Below the pieces are notes generated by a model. That model did no database searches and had not been told where the DNA came from. It worked only from the letters and a program-made list of their open reading frames with translations. The position numbers and the translations under genes were made by a program. A DNA stretch of 64,000 bases, from positions 372,001 to 436,000 of the forward strand of contig JAWMQM010000001.1 of NCBI GenBank assembly GCA_033283175.1, read 5' to 3'. Position 1 is the first letter of the stretch; each line of letters opens with the position of its first letter. This document shows, in pieces, positions 7,456 through 14,670 of this stretch. Origin of the DNA: Pseudomaricurvus sp033283175. Its GTDB lineage: Bacteria > Pseudomonadota > Gammaproteobacteria > Pseudomonadales > Cellvibrionaceae.

Positions 7456-8694
7456 TTACAGGTTGTATTTCCAGGACATCTGGAAGTAATTGGAATCGGC
7501 ACTGGTACCACCGTCGTCATCCACTTCGAAGTTACCCACTTCGATACCGGCTGAGAGATCCGGGGTCAGCTGACGAATCAGGTTGATACCCCAGTGGGTG
7601 CGCTCGTACTCGGTGACATCGGTTTCTGCCATACCGTAGTAAATGGTGCTACGCCAGTCGGCGTTCCAGAAGTGACGGAAGGAGACATTGGCTGCAGTAG
7701 TTTCTTCAACTTCCAGATCACCGCTATCGGGATCCACTACAATGTCGCCCACCATGCCGGCGCCCACGTAACGACCTGACTCACCGACGTTAACCTGAAA
7801 ACGGAAATCGTCCCTGGAACCAATCTTGATCAAGCCGCCAACGTTAGCAGCAACCGTAGTCTCGCTGAGCTCATCATCGGCAGCACCACCAGCGTTGGTA
7901 TCGCTGTCGATCTGACGCACCAGCGCGCCCACCTGGATGGAACCCCAATCTCCACCAAATTTATAAGTCGCCACCACATCCGGGAAGGCTTCATCGGCGT
8001 CAACACCGCTGGCACCACCACCAGCGGAGTTGCCGCCCACATCACCGTCACCCCAGGTTTCCGGATTTTCCAGAGCGATACTGAAGCCGCCAATGGTGTA
8101 GCGAATCTGCGGCTGGCGCACAAACACTTCCGCCACAATCGGTCCGCCAAAATCCAGCGCATCGGGGAAGGTCATGGCCGGTGTAAAGGTGGACCAGTAT
8201 TGACCCACCATCCAGTTGTTGTACTGAATAAAGGCGTGACGCAGACGAGGGTTGGTGGAGTTGGTGGCAATCTCATTGCCGTCGCCGCCGTAGAAATCCA
8301 TCTCGACAAAGGCTTTGACATCGCCGTTGACGTAGGTGGAGTTAAGGCGGGTTTCCTTAACGTTAAACTGGGTATGATTGGTATCTTTTGCGCCCGGGTT
8401 GTTACCGCGCCAGTAGTCCTGGTACGCCAGGTCACCGGACACATTGCGGTAATCCGCCTTCAGGTAACCACCAAACGTCAGGCTGCTGCTTTTCGCAGCC
8501 TTAACCGATGCCCCGGCAGAACTGCCGCCACTTTGCGACACCTGGCTTTTAAGTGACTGGATCTCCTGCTCCAGCGACTGGATGCGCTGTTCGACGTCCG
8601 CGTCAGCCGCCATGACGGGTGCCACGGCAACCAGCAGGCACGCGCTGACGGCGCACGCTAAAGGAGATTTCTTCAGTAGATGTTTCATGTCCAT
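7456..8694 (-). CDS. DcaP-like trimeric outer-membrane porin
   Basis: About 412 residues. A signal peptide (MKHLLKKSPLACAVSACLL, cleavage likely after APVMA) is followed by a short coiled coil (VEQRIQSLEQEIQSLKSQ, about residues 36-53), a Ser/Gly/Ala linker, and then a beta-barrel starting LTFGGYLKADYR with many alternating aromatic strands. The coiled coil plus barrel is the arrangement of the DcaP family of diffusion porins for carboxylates. It ends in WKYNL rather than an aromatic residue, slightly atypical for BAM recognition. Start ATG 8694 or 8688; both have GGAGAGG upstream. Two candidate regulator boxes lie upstream, suggesting co-regulation with the symporter; together they would bring one solute across both membranes. 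Confidence 0.87.
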   Translation of the reverse strand: MDMKHLLKKSPLACAVSACLLVAVAPVMAADADVEQRIQSLEQEIQSLKSQVSQSGGSSAGASVKAAKSSSLTFGGYLKADYRNVSGDLAYQDYWRGNNPGAKDTNHTQFNVKETRLNSTYVNGDVKAFVEMDFYGGDGNEIATNSTNPRLRHAFIQYNNWMVGQYWSTFTPAMTFPDALDFGGPIVAEVFVRQPQIRYTIGGFSIALENPETWGDGDVGGNSAGGGASGVDADEAFPDVVATYKFGGDWGSIQVGALVRQIDSDTNAGGAADDELSETTVAANVGGLIKIGSRDDFRFQVNVGESGRYVGAGMVGDIVVDPDSGDLEVEETTAANVSFRHFWNADWRSTIYYGMAETDVTEYERTHWGINLIRQLTPDLSAGIEVGNFEVDDDGGTSADSNYFQMSWKYNL

Positions 8695-8792
8695 ATCCTC
8701 TCCGCTTTTCTTGTTGTTGGATTGGTTATTTTTATCGAGCGTCAAGTATTAGCAGGAGAGATCAACGGAAACATTAACCATTAGTCTATGAC

Positions 8793-8810
8793 TAGACCAA
8801 AGTCTAATAG
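8793..8810. promoter_or_regulatory. Candidate CrbR box 1, porin upstream region
   Basis: TAGACCAAAGTCTAATAG; its core TAGAC-CAAA-GTCTA is a perfect inverted repeat. It lies about 100 bases upstream of the porin start. An overlapping palindrome, TAGTCTATGACTA, sits at 8782-8794. Confidence 0.5.
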
Positions 8811-8846
8811 GGTGGTGGGAACTGAATTCAGAAGTCGAACCACAAA

Positions 8847-8864
8847 CCGACCAAAGTCTAATGG
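8847..8864. promoter_or_regulatory. Candidate CrbR box 2, porin upstream region
   Basis: CCGACCAAAGTCTAATGG, 54 bases from box 1 (close to five helical turns) in the same orientation, so a regulator could bind both on one DNA face. Confidence 0.5.
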
Positions 8865-8996
8865 CAGCAGAACCGGTGCCATTGAATACTGTCGCTGTGA
8901 TCGGGACACGACTGCGACCCGGTCTGCTGTACCAGAGGTGGCGTCCTGCCAGCAGGAAGCGATCTCGAACCCTCAGGTTCACTCTATACTCAACTG

Positions 8997-9039
8997 AGAG
9001 TCTTACTCTGCACAGTCTCCTTCGGGAGACTGTTTTTTT
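8997..9039 (+). terminator. Orphan intrinsic terminator (candidate small RNA 3' end or leader attenuator)
   Basis: A small hairpin AGAGT-CTT-ACTCT (8997-9009) is followed by CAGTCTCC-TTCG-GGAGACTG (9013-9032) with a UUCG tetraloop and seven T residues (9033-9039). Nothing coding on the plus strand precedes it; the response regulator starts 178 bases later. A TATACT element at 8985-8990 is a possible -10 with no clear -35. Confidence 0.75.
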
Positions 9040-9216
9040 ATCCGCATTTATCCTCGCCCAGCCACCTCGACTGGCACACAATTGCCGCACAACTGCCCCG
9101 GCTGCACCCTGTATTCCAACACTGGCACCTGTCACATCAGGCGTAGCAATTTCAGTGGCCATACCGCATACTGATGCCCATTCCGATAGCACAATAAAAA
9201 AGCAAGATACCTGCGC

Positions 9217-9903
9217 ATGGCAATGAATCACTCAACCTGCATTATTATTGCTGACGACCACCCGCTGTTTCGCTCGGCCCTGAGCGCCACGCTGACCCGT
9301 GGCCTCGATAACTCCTCCGTTCTGGAAACCGAAGACTTCCCCGGCCTGCAGCAGATGGTGGAACAGACCCCACAGGCCAACCTCATACTGCTGGACTTAC
9401 ACATGCCCGGCGCCGAAGGGTTCAGCGCCCTGGTGTACCTGACGGCGCATCATCCCAACGTGCCGGTGATGGTGGTTTCAGCCCATGACGAGCCGGAGAT
9501 AATGCGTCGTGCCATCGACCACGGCGCCGCCGGTTTTCTGCCCAAAAGCGCCGACATCGACACCATGATGGAAGCCCTGCAGGCGGTATTGAGCGGCGCC
9601 ACCTGGCTGCCGGCTGGGGTAGACCAGATACCGGTTGCCGGCGACGAGGAACTCTCCATTGCCGACGCCCTGGCCAGCCTTACCCCACAGCAGTTCCGGG
9701 TTGCCTCCATGGTGAGCCAGGGATTGCTGAACAAGCAAATCGCCTATGAACTCAATGTCACCGAAGCCACCATCAAGGCACACATGACCGAGATCTTCCG
9801 CAAGCTGGGAGTCCATTCCCGCACCCAGGCCGCGGTGGCCATAGGCCAGCTGGCGGTACATCCGGTGCAATCTCTGGACGAGTTTCGTAAAAGCCCGCAA
9901 TAA
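9217..9903 (+). CDS. crbR: LuxR/NarL-family response regulator, CrbR-like
   Basis: A 228-residue two-domain regulator. Receiver domain: IIADDHPLF (acidic pair), LILLDLHMPG with phospho-acceptor Asp60, VVSAHD, and LPKSAD (Lys110). Output domain about 153-215: LTPQQFRVASMVSQGLLNKQ, then VTEATIKAHMTEIFRKLGV, a typical LuxR helix-turn-helix. Start ATG 9217, with another ATG two codons later; no strong ribosome site. CrbR activates acetyl-CoA synthetase and symporter genes in Vibrio, Shewanella and Pseudomonas; the name rests on the facing symporter-type kinase and the symporter/DUF4212 neighbours. AgmR/ErdR-like regulators are the closest alternatives. Confidence 0.82.
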   Translation: MAMNHSTCIIIADDHPLFRSALSATLTRGLDNSSVLETEDFPGLQQMVEQTPQANLILLDLHMPGAEGFSALVYLTAHHPNVPVMVVSAHDEPEIMRRAIDHGAAGFLPKSADIDTMMEALQAVLSGATWLPAGVDQIPVAGDEELSIADALASLTPQQFRVASMVSQGLLNKQIAYELNVTEATIKAHMTEIFRKLGVHSRTQAAVAIGQLAVHPVQSLDEFRKSPQ

Positions 9904-9982
9904 CAGCCTTCCCTCAACTATTCACCGCTCTTTTCGGGAACAGTGAATCCATCCTGCGCGGTGCACCTGAACGGCTTTCGGA

Positions 9983-10340
9983 GTGAGCATGGGTTGCTTC
10001 GCTGCGCTCGCAACGACGGGGTTTGGAGGTTGCGGCCCCGGCCGCGGCGAAGTAAGAACCTGCCACACACTCCCCGACCGTCATTGCGAGACGCGGTTAT
10101 CAGCGGCGACGCAAGCCATGCCTGGCACCTGGAGACAGGCCGAAGTGAACATGGGTTGCCGCGCGGCGCTCGCAACGACGGGGTTTGAAAGTTAGGTCCC
10201 CGACCGCGGCGCAGCAAGAACCTGACACACACTCCCCGACCGTCATTGCGAGGAACGCAGAGACGAAGCAATCCATGTCTGGCAGCGGCCCGAGATCCAG
10301 AGTGAACATGGGTTGCCGCGCTGCGCTCGCAACGACGGGG
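9983..10340 (+). repeat. Tandem REP-like array, about 162-base unit, between crbR and crbS
   Basis: Each full unit is a long imperfect hairpin: CGTCATTGCGAG...AAGCAATCCATG, about 30 bases of spacer, then CATGGGTTGC...CTCGCAACGACG. Full units span 10079-10180 and 10241-10337; a right half-unit lies at 9983-10018. The linkers between them (about 10021-10078 and 10183-10240) are also similar, giving a 162-base period. The CGTCATTGCGAG...GAAGCAATCC core is a widespread bacterial intergenic repeat. The 9904-10409 stretch holds nothing else I can support. Confidence 0.85.
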
Positions 10341-10409
10341 TTCCGGATTGAAGGATTACGGGAACCAACAACGGCGCGACGCTCACAAGGACGATTAGCC
10401 GAGGCGTGC

Positions 10410-13400
10410 CTAACCCACCAGCAAGCGCTGACGCCGCAGAGCACGACGCATCATGTTGCGCAGCGCTACCGGCTGCACCGGCTTGGCGAGAAACAGGCAG
10501 TCCGCCTCCTGCACCTGATGGCGAATTTCGTCGCTGTTGTCGGCGCTGATGACAATGGCCGGAATAGGCTCCTGCCAGTGATAGCGCAGCGCCTCCAGCA
10601 CATCCAGCCCGGTCTCTTCATCGAGATGGAAATCCGCCAGCACCAGCTGCGGCGCGGTTTCGTCACTCCAGCGGGAAAGCGCCTCACGCAGGTCAGCCGC
10701 CAGCACCACCCGACACCCCCACTGCTCCAGCAACGACTTCATGCCCGCCAGGATCACCGGCTCGTTATCGATACAGAGAATCGACAACTCACCCAGGAAA
10801 CCCTCTGCCACCGGCTTGGTGCGCACCTGCTGCTGCGGCTCGCCCAGGCTGACGGCGATACGGAACACCGAACCCTTTCCAGGCACCGAGTCGACACTGA
10901 TGGGATGGCCCAGCAGCTGCGAGATTCGCTTGGCAATCGACAACCCCAGTCCCAACCCCTGATTGCCGCCCCCACTGGAGGGCAGGCGCTCGAACTCCTC
11001 AAAAATTCGCTGCCGGTCCTGCTCGGCAATACCCGGCCCCGTATCCCACACCTCCACGACGACATGGTCGCGGTGGCGCCGACAGCCCAGCAATACCTTA
11101 CCCTGGCGCGTATAACGCAGGGCATTGGAGACAAAATTCTGCAGCACCCGACGCAGCAGCACCGCGTCACTGTTGACCCACACAGAGGACGGCACCCAGC
11201 GGAACTCCAGCGACTCCCGGGTTGAGGCCAGTGCCTGGGCCTCACTGGCCAGCTGCCGCAGCAGGGTATCGAGGGAGAAGTGCTCGCGCTTGGGTTGCTC
11301 CTTGCCCGACTCCAGGCGTGAGATTTCGCGCAGGGAACTGATCAGCTGTTCCGCCTGCGCCAGAGCGTCATCCAGGTAGTCCACATCGCCCCGCAAGCCG
11401 GAGGGCTGCTCACCCACCTTGGCACTGAGCGCCGAGACAAACAGCCGCGCCGCATTGATCGGCTGCAGCAGGTCGTGGCTGGCTGCAGCGAGGAAGCGAC
11501 TCTTGCTGGCATGCACGGCTTTCAGCTCCTGCTCCACCCGAGCCCGCAGGTCGTTCTCCCGCTGCAACATGGTGTTGGCTTCCTGCAGTTCGGCGGTGCG
11601 CGCCTCTACCCGGTCCTCGAGAGTTTCCTTGGCCACCTCCAACTGGTCGAGCATCAGGTGGTAGTCACTGACATCGGTGTAGGTGGTGACATAGCCACCG
11701 TTGGCCAGTGGCGTGCCGCGAATCTCGATCACCCGCCCGTTGGGCAGGACCCGCTCAATACGGTGACTACTGCCTGACCGCAGCTGCTCCAGGCGCCGCT
11801 GCACGGTCGCCTCTACCGGGTCGTTGCCACTGCCGATATAACCGCGCATGGCGTTGTAGTGGTAGATCTTTTCAATATCACAGCCCACGTAGAGCAGTCG
11901 CTTGGGGTAGTCGAACATCTGCTGGTACTGCTGGTTCCAGGCCACCAGCTTGAGGTCCTTGTCCACCACGCTGATACCCTGGGGAATGGTTTCCAGGGTG
12001 GTTTGCAGCAAGGTCTGACTGAACTGCAGCTGGCGCGAACTGCCGCCCACCAGCGACACAAAATCCTGCAACTGCAGCGGCTGCTGGCTGACCAGCAACT
12101 GCATCGCCTTGTGAGCGGAAACAGCGCCGATAATGGCCGCCAGATCACTCTCGATGGCGGTCACCGCAAAGCGAGGCGCCTGATCGTGGGGCAGCAGGCG
12201 ATGCCCCACCTCCTGCTCAAACTCACGCCACATATCCAGGGTGCGCTCGGCACCGAACAGCGGTTCCATCAAGGCATGCAACTGCTGCACCTCGATGCCG
12301 GATGGCTCCATATCCAGCGACTGGCGGCGCATGCGCCAGCGCAGGCGGGTAAAGGCGTCGGCCTGCCTCACATCCAGCAGGCGGAAGGTGGAGCGTTTCG
12401 ACACCAGCAGGAACACCAGCGTGTTGAGTAACAGACTCCAGAGCACACCGTGACTCACCGGATCGAGCCCCGTGAGACCAAACAGCGCGTTGGGACGCAG
12501 CCAGCTGATACCGCCGAGCCCCGCAACCATCAGCGAGTGCTCCGCCGGCAACAGGGCCGGCAACAGCAGGCAATAGAACCACAGCAACATGCCCACCAGC
12601 AGGCCGACGGCAACGCCGTTGGCGTGGCCGCGCGGCCAGTAGAGCGCCGCTACCACCGCCGGCATTAACTGCGCACAGGCGGCAAAGGAGATCAGCCCCA
12701 TACTGGCCAGGCCCTTGGAGTTGGCCAGCACCCGCTCCAGCGCCCAGGCCAGCACCAACACGGCGATGATCGAAATACGGCGAATCAGTCGCAGCGATGC
12801 CCCCAGGTCGGCCGCGCTCTTGCCCCGCTGCGAACTGGAGCGCAGCCACAACGGCACGATCAGTTCGTTGGAGATCATAATGGAGAGGGCAATGGTGGCC
12901 ACCACCACCATACCGGTGGCCGCCGACAGGGCGCCGATAAAGGTGGTCGCCAGTGTGGTCTCGGCACCCGCCCAGCGCGGCAGGGTCAACACGTAACTGT
13001 CCGGCGCTATGGCCAGGCCGCTGAACAGCTGCGCGCCCACTTGTGCCATGGGAAACACCAGCGCCGCAAACGCAGCCAGATAGAGCGGCAACAACCAGCG
13101 GGTGTAACGCAGGTCGGAACGGTGCTGGTACTCCACCACCATGACGTGGAACTGTCGCGGCAGGCAGACAATGGCACAGGCGGCCAGCAGTACCTGGGTA
13201 ATAAACAGCGGACTGGTCAGCTGTTCGGTGCGGAAGTTGGGCACCATGTCGGACACTTCCAGACCCGGCGCCTGCAGCAGGCGTATCGCCAGCCACGCCA
13301 CCATCACAAAGGCGATTATTTTCACCACCGACTCAAGGGCGACGGCCGTGATCATGCCCCGGTAGCGATCCGGCCCGTCGATCACCCGGGTACCAAACAG

Positions 13401-13916
13401 GATACTGAACCACGCCATGGCCAGTGCGGCGATCAGGCTCGACCAGCCGTCAAAGCGGGTCTCCACAATTTCGGTCCAGTGGATGCCCTGCCAGGCGATA
13501 CCCACCGCCCGCAGTTGCAACGCAATATAGGGCAAGGTACCGATGACCAGTACCAGCGTTACAGTGGCGGCCAGGCGCTGGCTCTTGCCGTAGCGGGAGC
13601 CGATAAAATCGGCAATGGAGGTGACCTTGTTACGCGAGCTTACCACCAGCAGGCGGCGCAGAAAGGGCCAGCCGAAGGTGATCAGCAGGATGGGGCCGAG
13701 GTAAATTGAGGAGAAGATCCAACCGTCCTGCACGGCCTGGCCCACAGCGCCCAGAAAGGTCCAGGAGCTGCAGTAGACCCCGATCGACAGGGTGTAGATC
13801 AGTGGTCGCAACCAGGTCTTGTGCAACCCGTGGCCGAAGCGTTCCGCAATCCAGGCGATGGCAAACAGCAGGCCGCTGTAGAGGCATACCAGAATAATGA
13901 GTAACTGACTGTCCAT
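10410..13916 (-). CDS. crbS: Symporter-domain hybrid sensor histidine kinase, CrbS-like
   Basis: An 1168-residue protein. Residues 1-510 form an SSS/PutP-like membrane domain with about 13 helices. A linker leads to a PAS domain at about 640-755 (ETIPQGISVVDKDLKLVAWN), then a coiled coil at 755-800. The HisKA box is FLAAASHDLLQPINAARL (His814), followed by a HATPase with VWDTGPGIA and GLGLGLSIAKR. A C-terminal receiver spans about 1045-1165 (LVLADFHLDEETG). This architecture is that of CrbS, which couples acetate or solute sensing to CrbR phosphorylation. Start ATG 13916 has GGGCGAG upstream. The gene is convergent with crbR, and a repeat array lies between them, which is unusual for a cognate pair. 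Confidence 0.88.
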   Translation of the reverse strand: MDSQLLIILVCLYSGLLFAIAWIAERFGHGLHKTWLRPLIYTLSIGVYCSSWTFLGAVGQAVQDGWIFSSIYLGPILLITFGWPFLRRLLVVSSRNKVTSIADFIGSRYGKSQRLAATVTLVLVIGTLPYIALQLRAVGIAWQGIHWTEIVETRFDGWSSLIAALAMAWFSILFGTRVIDGPDRYRGMITAVALESVVKIIAFVMVAWLAIRLLQAPGLEVSDMVPNFRTEQLTSPLFITQVLLAACAIVCLPRQFHVMVVEYQHRSDLRYTRWLLPLYLAAFAALVFPMAQVGAQLFSGLAIAPDSYVLTLPRWAGAETTLATTFIGALSAATGMVVVATIALSIMISNELIVPLWLRSSSQRGKSAADLGASLRLIRRISIIAVLVLAWALERVLANSKGLASMGLISFAACAQLMPAVVAALYWPRGHANGVAVGLLVGMLLWFYCLLLPALLPAEHSLMVAGLGGISWLRPNALFGLTGLDPVSHGVLWSLLLNTLVFLLVSKRSTFRLLDVRQADAFTRLRWRMRRQSLDMEPSGIEVQQLHALMEPLFGAERTLDMWREFEQEVGHRLLPHDQAPRFAVTAIESDLAAIIGAVSAHKAMQLLVSQQPLQLQDFVSLVGGSSRQLQFSQTLLQTTLETIPQGISVVDKDLKLVAWNQQYQQMFDYPKRLLYVGCDIEKIYHYNAMRGYIGSGNDPVEATVQRRLEQLRSGSSHRIERVLPNGRVIEIRGTPLANGGYVTTYTDVSDYHLMLDQLEVAKETLEDRVEARTAELQEANTMLQRENDLRARVEQELKAVHASKSRFLAAASHDLLQPINAARLFVSALSAKVGEQPSGLRGDVDYLDDALAQAEQLISSLREISRLESGKEQPKREHFSLDTLLRQLASEAQALASTRESLEFRWVPSSVWVNSDAVLLRRVLQNFVSNALRYTRQGKVLLGCRRHRDHVVVEVWDTGPGIAEQDRQRIFEEFERLPSSGGGNQGLGLGLSIAKRISQLLGHPISVDSVPGKGSVFRIAVSLGEPQQQVRTKPVAEGFLGELSILCIDNEPVILAGMKSLLEQWGCRVVLAADLREALSRWSDETAPQLVLADFHLDEETGLDVLEALRYHWQEPIPAIVISADNSDEIRHQVQEADCLFLAKPVQPVALRNMMRRALRRQRLLVG

Positions 13917-14119
13917 GCCTCGCCCTGGAGTGAGAAAAACCGGTAAACGCCCACCCCGTGCAGCGGAGCAAACGTCCGTCCAGTCTAACCAAAAACTGCC
14001 AGCTGTCCCATTCGACCTAGGTCGGGCGCTTCGGCAGACAGAAATTCACCGGATCCTCTGACGAACTTGTTTGACGTTACGCCCTCCGGAACGCAGGCTC
14101 GGCAGAAATCCCCGATCCC
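13917..14119. other. Upstream region of crbS
   Basis: About 200 bases before the repeat array. I see no convincing promoter and no copy of the candidate CrbR box, only a loose AGTCTAACC at about 13982. Confidence 0.4.
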
Positions 14120-14665
14120 CGTCGTTGCGAGCGCAGCGCGGCAACCCATGTTCACTCCGAGCCCAGGGCCGCTGCCATACATGGATTGCTTCGTCCCTGC
14201 GCTCCTCGCAATGACGGCTGAAGAGTATGGTGGCTCTTGCGGTGTAGGTTGGTGCCCCCCAGACCCCACACCCGTCGTTACGAGCGTAGCGCGGCAACCC
14301 ATGTTCACTCCGAATCCGGGGCCGCTGCCATACATGGATTGCTTCGTCCCAGTGCTCCTCGCGATGACGGCTGAAGAGTGTGGTGGCTCTTGCGGTGTAG
14401 GTTGGTGCCCCCCATACCCCACACCCGTCGTTGCGAGCGCAGCGCGGCAACCCATGTTCACTCCGAGCCCAGGGCCGTTGCCATACATGGATTGCTTCGT
14501 CCCTGAGCTCCTCCCAATGACGGCTGAAGAGTATGGTGGCTCTTGCGGTGTAGGTTGGTGCCCCCCATACCCCACACCCGTCGTTACGAGCGTAGCGCGG
14601 CAACCCATGTTCACTCCGAATCCGGGGCCGCTGCCATACATGGATTGCTTCGTCCCAGCGCTCCC
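14120..14665 (-). repeat. Tandem REP-like array, 153-base unit, four copies, between clpB and crbS
   Basis: The core GTCGTT begins at 14121, 14274, 14427 and 14580, exactly 153 bases apart. Each unit is the reverse complement of the hairpin units at 9983-10340, followed by a linker containing GTGGCTCTTGCGGTGTAGG. Copies 1 and 3 share GTTGCGAGCGCAGC and GAGCCCAGGG; copies 2 and 4 share GTTACGAGCGTAGC and GAATCCGGGG, so the array is a duplicated dimer. Since 153 is divisible by three, long open frames run through both strands; they are artefacts. The array ends five bases before the clpB stop. Confidence 0.92.
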
Positions 14666-14670
14666 CCCGG

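Larger units (their letters stand above)
8695..9216. other. Divergent control region between porin and response regulator
   Basis: About 520 bases without a convincing gene; open frames on both strands lack recognisable features. It holds two copies of a regulator-box motif (8793-8810 and 8847-8864), a perfect TAGTC-TAT-GACTA palindrome next to the first, and a strong plus-strand intrinsic terminator ending at 9039 with no coding gene before it. Confidence 0.7.

Noticed and set aside
9072..9085. TGGCAC-ACAA-TTGC, resembling a sigma-54 promoter before crbR
   Set aside because: The GG-to-GC spacing is one base too short, and sigma-54 promoters do not tolerate that.
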